From contig JANOEH010000085.1 in assembly GCA_031413115.1 (NCBI GenBank), positions 1 through 5,046 on the forward strand: DNA of 5,046 nucleotides. Reading direction: 5' to 3'. Below the pieces are notes generated by a model. It was not told the DNA's origin, did no database searches, and was given only the letters and a program-made list of their open reading frames with translations. The translations under genes were made by a program, and so were the position numbers. Each line of letters starts with the position of its first letter. Position 1 is the first letter of the stretch. Below, piece by piece: positions 1-5,046 of the stretch. This DNA is from JANPEF01 sp031413115. GTDB lineage: Bacteria > Eisenbacteria > RBG-16-71-46 > DASYSL01.

Positions 1-678
1 GCGCTGATGCCCGGTGCGCTGTTGCGTCCGCTGGCACAGGACTTCGTGCTGCCGTCGCTCGGCCTCGTCGCGGGACCGGGCGAGGTCGCCTACCTGGCGC
101 AGGTGGCCGCTGCAGCCCGGACCCTGGCGACGCCGATGTCGATCGTGGTCCCGCGCTTCAGCGCCACGTGGCTGCCCGCGTCGGCGGCGGCCGCGGCCGC
201 GGCCGCGGGCGTGCCTGTCGAGGCGCTGGTGCGCGATCCCGACGGGGCGCTCGCCACGTTCTTCGCCGCGGGCGTGCCGGCGGACCTGTCGCGCACGGTC
301 GGCGCGTTGCGCACGCATGCGCGCGCCGAGCTCGCACGCGCCGGTGACGAGTCGCGCGGGCTCGACGCGTCGCTGCCGGAGTTCGTCCGTGCCACGGCGG
401 CGCGGCTCGACTGGCGACTGGCCCGGCTCGAGGCGGGCCTGGTCAAGAAGTCCCGCCGGCGGTGGAAGCGCGAGCACCCGGCGCATCCGCACTTCGCGTC
501 GTACCTCAAGCCGCACGGGCGCCTGCAGGAGCGCACGCTCGCGTGGCTCGATCCGATCGCGCGCGGCGGTCGCGGCGTCGAGGCGCTGGCGCGCGAGCGT
601 GCGGCCGCGCACGTCGACGACCTGCTGGCCGGGAGGCCGCTGGGGCACGAGGTGCTGGCGATCGGGGAGGACGCATGA
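1..678 (+). CDS. bshC: BshC, bacillithiol biosynthesis cysteine-adding enzyme (3' part; start lies outside the window)
   Basis: This is the C-terminal part of the putative cysteine ligase that joins L-cysteine to GlcN-malate, the last step of bacillithiol synthesis in the cytoplasm. The frame is open from base 1, and 225 codons are present before the TGA at 676-678. The family is usually about 520-540 residues, so roughly the first 60% is missing. The Met at base 7 is internal, not a start. Family landmarks are LLRPLAQDFVLP (bases 19-54), then GPGEVAYLAQ, then a PM-x(4)-PR segment, matching the BshC core pattern of RP-x-x-Q-(D/E)-(F/Y)-x-LP followed by GPGEIAY. Near the end come a basic helix (VKKSRRRWKRE) and YLKPHGRLQERTLAWL (bases 502-549), equivalent to the conserved C-terminal HP-x-G-x-x-QER segment. 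An Ala run (bases 178-207) sits in a variable region. The stop codon overlaps the bshB start by 4 bases. The in vivo ligase role is accepted from genetics of the family; the identification here rests on motif resemblance. Confidence 0.92.
   Translation, partial: ALMPGALLRPLAQDFVLPSLGLVAGPGEVAYLAQVAAAARTLATPMSIVVPRFSATWLPASAAAAAAAAGVPVEALVRDPDGALATFFAAGVPADLSRTVGALRTHARAELARAGDESRGLDASLPEFVRATAARLDWRLARLEAGLVKKSRRRWKREHPAHPHFASYLKPHGRLQERTLAWLDPIARGGRGVEALARERAAAHVDDLLAGRPLGHEVLAIGEDA
664..670 (+). promoter_or_regulatory. Ribosome binding site of bshB
   Basis: GGGGAGG, four bases before the ATG at 675, inside the end of bshC. It fixes the bshB start at 675 rather than at an upstream Met in the same frame (462), because that longer N-terminus has low-complexity Arg/Ala composition and is out-of-frame reading of bshC. 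Confidence 0.6.
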
Positions 679-1457
679 GCCGTTCCGCGGGGGCTGACTT
701 CGGCGCCGACCTGATGGTCGTCGGCGCGCATCCCGACGACCTCGAGCTGCACTTCGGCGGCATCGCCGCAACCGCGGTGCGCGACGGGCTCGTCGTCGTC
801 GGACTCGACCTGACGCGCGGCGAGCGTGCCACGCGCGGCACGCCCGGGACTCGTCAGGTCGAGGCGGCCGCCGCGGCGTGCGCGCTGGGCCTGGCCGAAC
901 GCCTGAACGCCGGGCTGCCTGACACCGGCGTCCACTCGGGCGACCCCACGCAGGTTGCCGCGGTCGTCGCGCTGGTGCGGCGCCTGCGCCCGCGCTGGGT
1001 GCTGGCGCCGCATCCCGAGGACCCGCATCCCGATCATCGCGAGGGCGGACGCCTGCTCGAGCGAGCGCTGTACTTCGCGCACGTCGGCGGCTTCGCGGCG
1101 GAGGGGGAACGCCATCGTGCGCGCGGCCTGCTGTTCGACTGGCCCGAGGCGGGTGGTCGCGCGGCGGGCTTCGCCGCGCACGGCACGGGCATTCTCGTCG
1201 ATGTGAGCGCGGGCTTCGCCGCCAAGCGCGCCGCGCTCGAGTGCTACGGCTCGCAGTTCGCGCCCGCCGATGGTCCGGCGACGCGGCTCAATCGCCCGGG
1301 ATTCCTCGGCGCGGTCGAGGCGAAGGCGCGCCGGCTCGGCGAACTCGCGGGCGTGGAGCATGCCGAGGGCCTGGTGCACGCCGGCGGGCTCGTGTGGTCG
1401 GGACCGCTGGGTGGGCTCTTCGGCCCGGGCGGGTTCGCCGGAGGGCCGACCGCGTGA
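675..1457 (+). CDS. bshB1: BshB, GlcNAc-malate deacetylase (PIG-L/LmbE family)
   Basis: This is a zinc-dependent deacetylase that removes acetate from GlcNAc-malate to give GlcN-malate, the second step of bacillithiol synthesis. The protein has 260 residues, slightly longer than the usual 220-240 of BshB1. The PIG-L/LmbE signature AHPDD is at residues 18-22, followed by E24; by family precedent H19 and D22 bind zinc and D21 is the general base. The second signature HPDH is at residues 118-121, with H121 the expected third zinc ligand. DLTRGE-x-x-TRGTPGTR (residues 45-60) and LNAGLPDTGV (77-86) are typical of the BshB1 branch, as is the C-terminal AEGLVHAGGLVW. The extra length is mainly a Gly/Pro-rich tail (about residues 243-260). 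There is no signal peptide. The start ATG overlaps the bshC stop (ATGA) and the stop overlaps the bshA start (GTGA). A role in deacetylating other amide conjugates (Bca-like) is possible, but position between bshC and bshA favours the biosynthetic enzyme. Confidence 0.92.
   Translation: MSRSAGADFGADLMVVGAHPDDLELHFGGIAATAVRDGLVVVGLDLTRGERATRGTPGTRQVEAAAAACALGLAERLNAGLPDTGVHSGDPTQVAAVVALVRRLRPRWVLAPHPEDPHPDHREGGRLLERALYFAHVGGFAAEGERHRARGLLFDWPEAGGRAAGFAAHGTGILVDVSAGFAAKRAALECYGSQFAPADGPATRLNRPGFLGAVEAKARRLGELAGVEHAEGLVHAGGLVWSGPLGGLFGPGGFAGGPTA
1440..1445 (+). promoter_or_regulatory. Ribosome binding site of bshA
   Basis: GGAGGG, eight bases before the GTG at 1454 and within the last codons of bshB. 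It supports GTG-1454 as the start. The alternative in-frame GTG at 1481 has no purine-rich sequence just upstream. Confidence 0.55.
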
Positions 1458-2653
1458 CGACACGCCCGCTGCGTTCCGCGGTGAAGGCCCGGGCGAAACA
1501 AAAGCCGCCCGTCGCCGCCAGGCGCCGCGGCAAGCCGCTCAACGTCGGCATCACCTGCTACCCGACGTTTGGCGGTTCGGGCATCGTGGCCACCGAACTC
1601 GGCCGGCGGCTGGCCCGCCGCGGCGACCAGGTGCACTTCATCTCGACGTCGCTGCCGTACCGCCTCCCCACGTTCGAGCGCAACATCTTCTTCCACGAGG
1701 TCGTGCTCGAGCCCTACCCGCTGTTCCAGCACGCGCCGCCGCTGGCGCTCGCGCTGGCGACCAAGATGGCCGAGGTCGCCGAGACGCAGGATCTCGACGT
1801 GCTGCACGTCCACTACGCGATGCCGTTCGCCGCCTCGGCCTTCCTCGCCAAGCAGCTGGTCGCCCCGGCCCGCCTGCCGGTGGTGACGACCCTGCACGGC
1901 ACGGACATCACGATCGTCGGCCAGCAGCCGGCGCTGTTGCGCATGACCAAGTTCACGATCGAGTCGTCGGACCGGGTGACCGCGGTGAGCGAGGCGCTGC
2001 GCACAGCGACGATCGACACGCTCGACGTGCACAAGCCGATCGAGGTGATCCCGAACTTCGTCGATCCCGAGATCTTCGCGCCGCGTCGCCGCCGCCCGCC
2101 GGTGCTCGCACCGGCCGGGGCGCGCGTGCTGATGCACGCCTCGAACTTCCGTCCGGTGAAGAACGTCGAGACCGTGGTGCGCATCTTCGCCGCGGTGCAC
2201 GAGCGGATGGACGCACGGCTGGTCATGGTCGGCGACGGCCCCGACAAGCCTCGCGCCGAGGAATTGGCCCGGCATCTCGGCGTCGGTAAACACGTCTTGT
2301 TCCTCGGCAACCAGGAGGTCATGGAGGAGCTGCTGCCCCTGGCCGACCTGCTGCTGCTGCCGTCGTCGACCGAGTCCTTCGGGCTCGTCGCGCTCGAGGC
2401 GATGGCGGCAGGTGTGCCGGTCATCGCCTCGCGCGTCGGCGGGTTGCCCGAGCTGGTCACCGATGGCGTGAGCGGCTTCCTCGTCGAGCCGAACGACCTC
2501 GACGCGTTCGTACGCGCCTCGCTGCGGGTGCTCGAGGACGACCGCCTGCACCGCCGCGTCGCCCGGGCGGCGCGCGCCCGCGCCGTCTCCGAGTTCCACG
2601 TCGATCGCGTGGTCGAACGCTACCGCGCCGTCTACGGCGGCCTGTGCCGATGA
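1454..2653 (+). CDS. bshA: BshA, GlcNAc:L-malate glycosyltransferase (GT4 family)
   Basis: This retaining GT-B glycosyltransferase transfers GlcNAc from UDP-GlcNAc to L-malate, the first step of bacillithiol synthesis. From the GTG start it has 399 residues, against about 375-385 for typical BshA. The N-terminal acceptor domain opens with NVGITCYP-x-x-GGSGI-x-ATELG (residues 30-50), near-diagnostic of BshA. It continues with FISTSLPYRL (62-71), HVHYAMP (118-124) and VTTLHGTDIT (144-153). The C-terminal nucleotide-sugar domain has SNFRPVKNV, VGDGPDK (259-265), LGNQ, and the GT4 E-x7-E motif in ESFGLVALE (E307 and E315), followed by EAMAAGVPVIAS and GVSGFLVEP. The length difference is a basic, Ala/Lys/Arg-rich extension of about 28 residues before the first beta strand. 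No start exists nearer to the domain than GTG-1481, so at least 19 residues of it should be translated. It overlaps bshB and the next gene by 4 bases each. Function is very secure; the exact start less so. Confidence 0.95.
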   Translation: MTTRPLRSAVKARAKQKPPVAARRRGKPLNVGITCYPTFGGSGIVATELGRRLARRGDQVHFISTSLPYRLPTFERNIFFHEVVLEPYPLFQHAPPLALALATKMAEVAETQDLDVLHVHYAMPFAASAFLAKQLVAPARLPVVTTLHGTDITIVGQQPALLRMTKFTIESSDRVTAVSEALRTATIDTLDVHKPIEVIPNFVDPEIFAPRRRRPPVLAPAGARVLMHASNFRPVKNVETVVRIFAAVHERMDARLVMVGDGPDKPRAEELARHLGVGKHVLFLGNQEVMEELLPLADLLLLPSSTESFGLVALEAMAAGVPVIASRVGGLPELVTDGVSGFLVEPNDLDAFVRASLRVLEDDRLHRRVARAARARAVSEFHVDRVVERYRAVYGGLCR

Positions 2654-3756
2654 GCGACGTGCGCGCGGGGCAGGGGGTGGACGGGCCGATCGCGCTCGTC
2701 GCCGACCGCGGTCGCCGCCGCTTCATCGTGCTGGTCGAGGGATCGCTCGGCGTGCTCGACGCGAAGACCGCCGTCGCGCTGCTGCGCTACGCGCCCGAGG
2801 CGGTCGCGGTCCTGCTCGATTCCACGCGCGCCGGCACGACGGCAGGGGACGCGCTCGGCTTCGGCGGCGCGATCCCGATCGTCGGCAGGCTCGAGGAGGC
2901 GCTCACGCACGCGCCGGACGCGCTGCTCGTCGGCATCGCGCCGGTGGGCGGCCGCCTGCCCGACGCCTGGCGCAGCGTGCTCCTGGCGGCGCTCGATGCG
3001 GGGCTCGACCTGTGGGCGGGCCTGCACACATTCCTCGCCGACGATCCGGAACTGGCCACGCGCGCGGCCGCGCGGGGCCGCCGACTCGTCGACCTGCGCG
3101 CCGTGCCGACCGAGCTTCCCATCGCTGCCGCGCGCGTGCGCGGCCTCCCGGCCCACGTCGTCCTCACGGTCGGCTCCGACTGCAACAGCGGGAAGATGAC
3201 CACCGCGTGGGAGCTGCACCGCGCGCTGGTGGCGCGCGGCGTGCGCTCGGCGTTCGTCGCCACCGGGCAGACGGGGATCCTCCTCGCCGGTCGCGGCCTT
3301 GCCATCGACCGTGTGATCTCGGACTTCACCGCGGGTGCGGCCGAGGCGCTGGTGCTCGAGGCGGCGGTGGGACACGACGTCGTGATCGTCGAGGGGCAGG
3401 GCTCGCTGTTGCACCCCGGGTACGCCGGCGTGACGCTGTCGCTGCTGCACGGTGCGCTGCCGCACTCGATGATCCTCTGCCACCAGGCGACGCGCACGCG
3501 CATTCGCCACGGCGACGTGGCGATCCCGCCGCTCGCCGAGCTGGCCCGCCGCTACGAGGACGCGCTCGCGCCGATCCGGCCCGGCCGCGTCGTCGCCGGC
3601 GCGATCGTCACGTTCGATCTCGACGATGACGAGGCGCGCGTAGCACTCGCGGGCCAGGCAAGGGCTCTCGGCCTGCCTGTCACCGATCCGGTCCGCTACG
3701 GCGTGGCGCCCCTGATCGAGGCCGTGCTCGCCGCCCGGGAGGAAACCGCCGCATGA
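2650..3756 (+). CDS. DUF1611 (DgcN-type) P-loop family protein, possible N-acyltransferase of D-glutamate or a related amino acid
   Basis: A 368-residue cytosolic protein of the DUF1611 family. The N-terminal Rossmann-like half (about residues 12-165) contains LLDSTRAGTTAGDALGFGG (55-73) and LLVGIAPVGG (92-101). The C-terminal half (about 166-360) starts with a P-loop-like strand and loop, VLTVGSDCNSGKMTTA (171-186), a family variant of Walker A with K182. VATGQTGI (203-210), VEGQGSLLHP (247-256) and the TRTRIR segment (281-286) follow and are typical of the family. Characterized DgcN proteins N-acetylate D-glutamate and work with the epimerase-like racemase DgcA; older annotation calls the family 'NAD-dependent epimerase/dehydratase', which has little support. 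The next gene here is exactly such an epimerase, overlapping by 4 bases, so the two probably act in sequence. The substrate is not readable from sequence. ATG-2650 overlaps the bshA stop. An in-frame GTG at 2644 is an alternative start. No good Shine-Dalgarno site is present, suggesting coupling to bshA translation. Confidence 0.85.
   Translation: MSDVRAGQGVDGPIALVADRGRRRFIVLVEGSLGVLDAKTAVALLRYAPEAVAVLLDSTRAGTTAGDALGFGGAIPIVGRLEEALTHAPDALLVGIAPVGGRLPDAWRSVLLAALDAGLDLWAGLHTFLADDPELATRAAARGRRLVDLRAVPTELPIAAARVRGLPAHVVLTVGSDCNSGKMTTAWELHRALVARGVRSAFVATGQTGILLAGRGLAIDRVISDFTAGAAEALVLEAAVGHDVVIVEGQGSLLHPGYAGVTLSLLHGALPHSMILCHQATRTRIRHGDVAIPPLAELARRYEDALAPIRPGRVVAGAIVTFDLDDDEARVALAGQARALGLPVTDPVRYGVAPLIEAVLAAREETAA
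3737..3743 (+). promoter_or_regulatory. Ribosome binding site of the epimerase gene
   Basis: GGGAGGA, nine bases before the ATG at 3753 and inside the last codons of the DUF1611 gene. It supports that start and allows independent as well as coupled initiation. Confidence 0.55.
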
Positions 3757-4772
3757 AGCTGACCGTCGCACCGCTCACGCTGTCGACCCGCCATGAGTTC
3801 CGCATCGCGCGCGGTGGGGGCCGGAACTGGGAGCACCTCGTGATCACGCTCGAGCACGCGGGCCACATCGGTTACGGCGAGGTCGCCGCCACCGCCTACT
3901 ACGGCGAGAACGCTGCGACCGCCGCGGCCGCGCTCGCCGCCTGGGCGCCGCTCCTGCCGTCCGATCCGTGGGAGCACGAGGCCTTCGAGCGCCGGGCCTT
4001 CGCCGTGCTCCGTGGCCAACGGGCGGCGTGGAATGCCCTCGACACGGCACTGTGGGACCTTCGCGGGCAGCTCGCCGGCGTTCCCCTGTGGAAGCTGTGG
4101 GGACTCGATCCGGCGACCCTTCCGCTGTCGTCCTTCACGCTGGGTCTAGCGGATTGGGAAACAACAGCCCGAAAGCTCGATGAGGCAAAGGCTTATCCCA
4201 TTCTCAAGGTCAAGGTCGGAGGGGCCGATGACTTGGGGACGGTGCGGAGGATCCGGGAACGGACCTCCCAGGTGATCCGCGTCGACGCCAATGGAGGCTG
4301 GACCCGGGACCAGGCGCTGCGTCTGTTGCCCGCCCTGGCCGAGTTGGGGGTGGAGTTCGTCGAGCAGCCGCTGGCGCCCCAGGATCGCTCTGGGCTTCGC
4401 TGGTTGCACGCGCGCTCGCCGTTGCCCCTCTACGTCGACGAGGGCTGCCACGTGGCGGCCGACGTCGCGGGGCTGGCCGATCGCGCCGCGGGCGTGGTGG
4501 TCAAGCTGGTCAAGACCGGCGGCCCGAGCGAGGCCCTGCGCCTGATCCACGCGGCGCGCGCGCACGGGCTTTCGCTCATGCTAGGGTGCATGGTCGAAAG
4601 CAGCATCGGCATCACGGCGGCGGCGCACCTCGGGCCGCTGTTCGACACGCTCGACCTCGACGGACACTGGCTTCTCGCGGTGGATCCGTTCGAGGGCGTC
4701 GGCGGCGGGGAAGGCCGCCTCACACTTCCAGACCGGCCGGGTCTGGGTGTGGTACCGCGCCAGGGAGGCTGA
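3753..4772 (+). CDS. Enolase-superfamily dipeptide epimerase (L-Ala-D/L-Glu epimerase type, or DgcA-like N-acetyl-D-Glu racemase)
   Basis: A 339-residue member of the muconate-lactonizing-enzyme branch of the enolase superfamily, expected to epimerize an alpha carbon through paired lysines and a Mg2+ site. The N-terminal capping domain (about 1-115) is followed by the barrel. The first catalytic lysine pair is K-V-K (K152, K154) in LKVKVGG. Metal ligands are D178 in VDANGGW, E204 in FVEQPL and D229 in YVDEG. The opposite-face lysine is K251 in VVVKLVKTGG (K254 nearby). Near the end, DLDGHW (D301, D303) matches the D-x-D motif that in characterized L-Ala-D/L-Glu epimerases binds the substrate ammonium group. 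All catalytic residues are present, so it should be active. Pairing with the DUF1611 gene suggests a DgcA-like role, whereas the D-x-D motif suggests dipeptides from murein; I cannot choose. Bases about 4141-4260, covering the first catalytic lysines, have lower G+C and unusual codons (CTA, ACA, CGA, TAT, AGG). Its stop directly abuts the next GTG. Confidence 0.88.
   Translation: MKLTVAPLTLSTRHEFRIARGGGRNWEHLVITLEHAGHIGYGEVAATAYYGENAATAAAALAAWAPLLPSDPWEHEAFERRAFAVLRGQRAAWNALDTALWDLRGQLAGVPLWKLWGLDPATLPLSSFTLGLADWETTARKLDEAKAYPILKVKVGGADDLGTVRRIRERTSQVIRVDANGGWTRDQALRLLPALAELGVEFVEQPLAPQDRSGLRWLHARSPLPLYVDEGCHVAADVAGLADRAAGVVVKLVKTGGPSEALRLIHAARAHGLSLMLGCMVESSIGITAAAHLGPLFDTLDLDGHWLLAVDPFEGVGGGEGRLTLPDRPGLGVVPRQGG
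4763..4768 (+). promoter_or_regulatory. Ribosome binding site of the downstream membrane-protein gene
   Basis: GGGAGG, four bases before the GTG at 4773 and overlapping the last codons of the epimerase. It supports a GTG start that immediately follows the epimerase TGA. Confidence 0.5.
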
Positions 4773-5046
4773 GTGAGTCGTCGTCTCGTCCTCTACGTCG
4801 GATCCATGGTCGCGAGCGCCCTCGTGCTGCTCGCGCTGCATCCGCTCGACTGGACGCATGCCCTGCTCGTCCACTGGTTCGCCTGGGTCGCGATCACGGT
4901 CGTGGCCGAGAGCCTGTGGCTGCCCACGATCACGGGAGAGGGCACGGACTCGATGGCCTCGGCGGCGAACTTCGCGACCGTCGTCCTGTGGGGCGTCACG
5001 CCGGCGATCTGGATCGTCGCGGTGTCGACCGCCATCGCCGACCTTG
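4773..5046 (+). CDS. Multi-spanning membrane protein, N-terminal part (runs off the right edge)
   Basis: An open frame of 91 complete codons from GTG-4773 to the window end. The visible part is hydrophobic, with likely membrane segments at about residues 5-22 (LVLYVGSMVASALVLLAL), 29-46 and 66-89. Two arginines after the start suggest that the N-terminus is cytoplasmic. The stretch from AESLWLPT through a polar loop (TGEGTDSMASAANF) into a hydrophobic segment recalls the N-terminal membrane domain of some HD-GYP or diguanylate-cyclase proteins, where an acidic-Leu-Pro segment and a Ser-rich strand precede a Gly-Pro-type helix. This is only a resemblance, since no catalytic domain is in view. 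An in-frame ATG at 4806 is an alternative start, but the good Shine-Dalgarno site favours GTG-4773. Its position, abutting the epimerase stop, makes it part of the same transcript unless a promoter is hidden in the epimerase gene. Function not recognised. Confidence 0.7.
   Translation, partial: MSRRLVLYVGSMVASALVLLALHPLDWTHALLVHWFAWVAITVVAESLWLPTITGEGTDSMASAANFATVVLWGVTPAIWIVAVSTAIADL

Noticed and set aside
183..207. Palindromic GCGGCCGC units as a possible hairpin or regulatory site
   Set aside because: They lie inside the coding frame and are explained by the alanine codon run; there is no U-tract or gene boundary nearby.
462..674. Upstream extension of bshB to an earlier Met
   Set aside because: The added 71 residues are Ala/Arg low complexity read out of frame from bshC, and a good Shine-Dalgarno site sits before ATG-675.
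14..697. Second + strand frame over bshC
   Set aside because: The translation is dominated by Arg, Cys, Ser and Trp, an out-of-frame shadow; the frame from base 1 carries the BshC motifs.
1241..1453. Upstream extension of bshA to an earlier ATG
   Set aside because: It would overlap bshB by more than 200 bases with low-complexity Arg/Gly sequence; GTG-1454 with the usual 4-base overlap and a Shine-Dalgarno site is better.
90..1463. Long open frame on the minus strand (457 codons) opposite bshC and bshB
   Set aside because: It is Arg/Ala-rich low-complexity protein without recognisable motifs, spans two clear + strand genes, and is expected by chance in DNA of this G+C content where stop codons are rare.
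1244..2599. Long minus-strand open frame (451 codons) opposite bshA
   Set aside because: Its His/Arg/Gln/Gly-rich translation is the typical antisense shadow of a GC-rich gene; the + strand BshA motifs are unambiguous.
2632..3771. Long minus-strand open frame (379 codons) opposite the DUF1611 gene
   Set aside because: Near-complete antisense mirror of the real gene with Arg/Ala/Asp-rich composition and no domain signature.
4141..4260. Low-G+C patch as an inserted mobile element or small RNA gene
   Set aside because: The epimerase frame continues through it with the conserved K-x-K motif in place, no flanking repeats are visible, and the protein has normal family length.
1..5046. CRISPR array, tRNA, insertion sequence, terminator or internal promoter
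   Set aside because: No regularly spaced repeats, tRNA-like fold, terminal inverted repeats, or hairpin with T-tract was seen, and there is no non-coding gap of any length in the window.

Overview
The window is a stretch of very GC-rich bacterial DNA, roughly 70% G+C by eye, with third positions almost always G or C. It is fully coding on the + strand. Six genes are packed head to tail. Four consecutive junctions are 4-base overlaps (ATGA or GTGA) and the fifth is a direct abutment (TGA followed by GTG). There is no intergenic space, and I see no tRNA, rRNA, CRISPR array, insertion sequence, internal promoter or terminator. The promoter and terminator of this unit must lie outside the window.

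Bases 1-2653 hold the three dedicated enzymes of bacillithiol biosynthesis, in the order bshC (3' part only), bshB, bshA. BshA joins GlcNAc to L-malate, BshB removes the N-acetyl group, and BshC adds cysteine to the resulting amine to give Cys-GlcN-malate, the low-molecular-weight thiol that replaces glutathione in many bacteria. High G+C together with bacillithiol genes argues against typical Firmicutes. It fits a high-GC lineage known to carry bsh genes, such as Gemmatimonadota, Acidobacteriota, Deinococcota or 'Eisenbacteria'-type candidate phyla. I cannot decide between these from the sequence alone.

Bases 2650-4772 hold a second functional pair: a DUF1611/DgcN-family P-loop protein and an enolase-superfamily epimerase of the dipeptide-epimerase type. 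In other bacteria this pair is linked to D-glutamate use (DgcN N-acetylates D-Glu, DgcA racemizes N-acetyl-D-Glu) or is annotated as L-Ala-D/L-Glu epimerase of murein-peptide recycling. Here the pair is translationally chained to the bacillithiol genes, which is the most interesting feature of the window. From 4773 the start of a multi-spanning membrane protein runs off the right edge.

I did not find a clearly undescribed system. The best leads are the coupling of thiol biosynthesis to the DUF1611/epimerase pair, and a short patch of lower G+C with atypical codons inside the epimerase gene.
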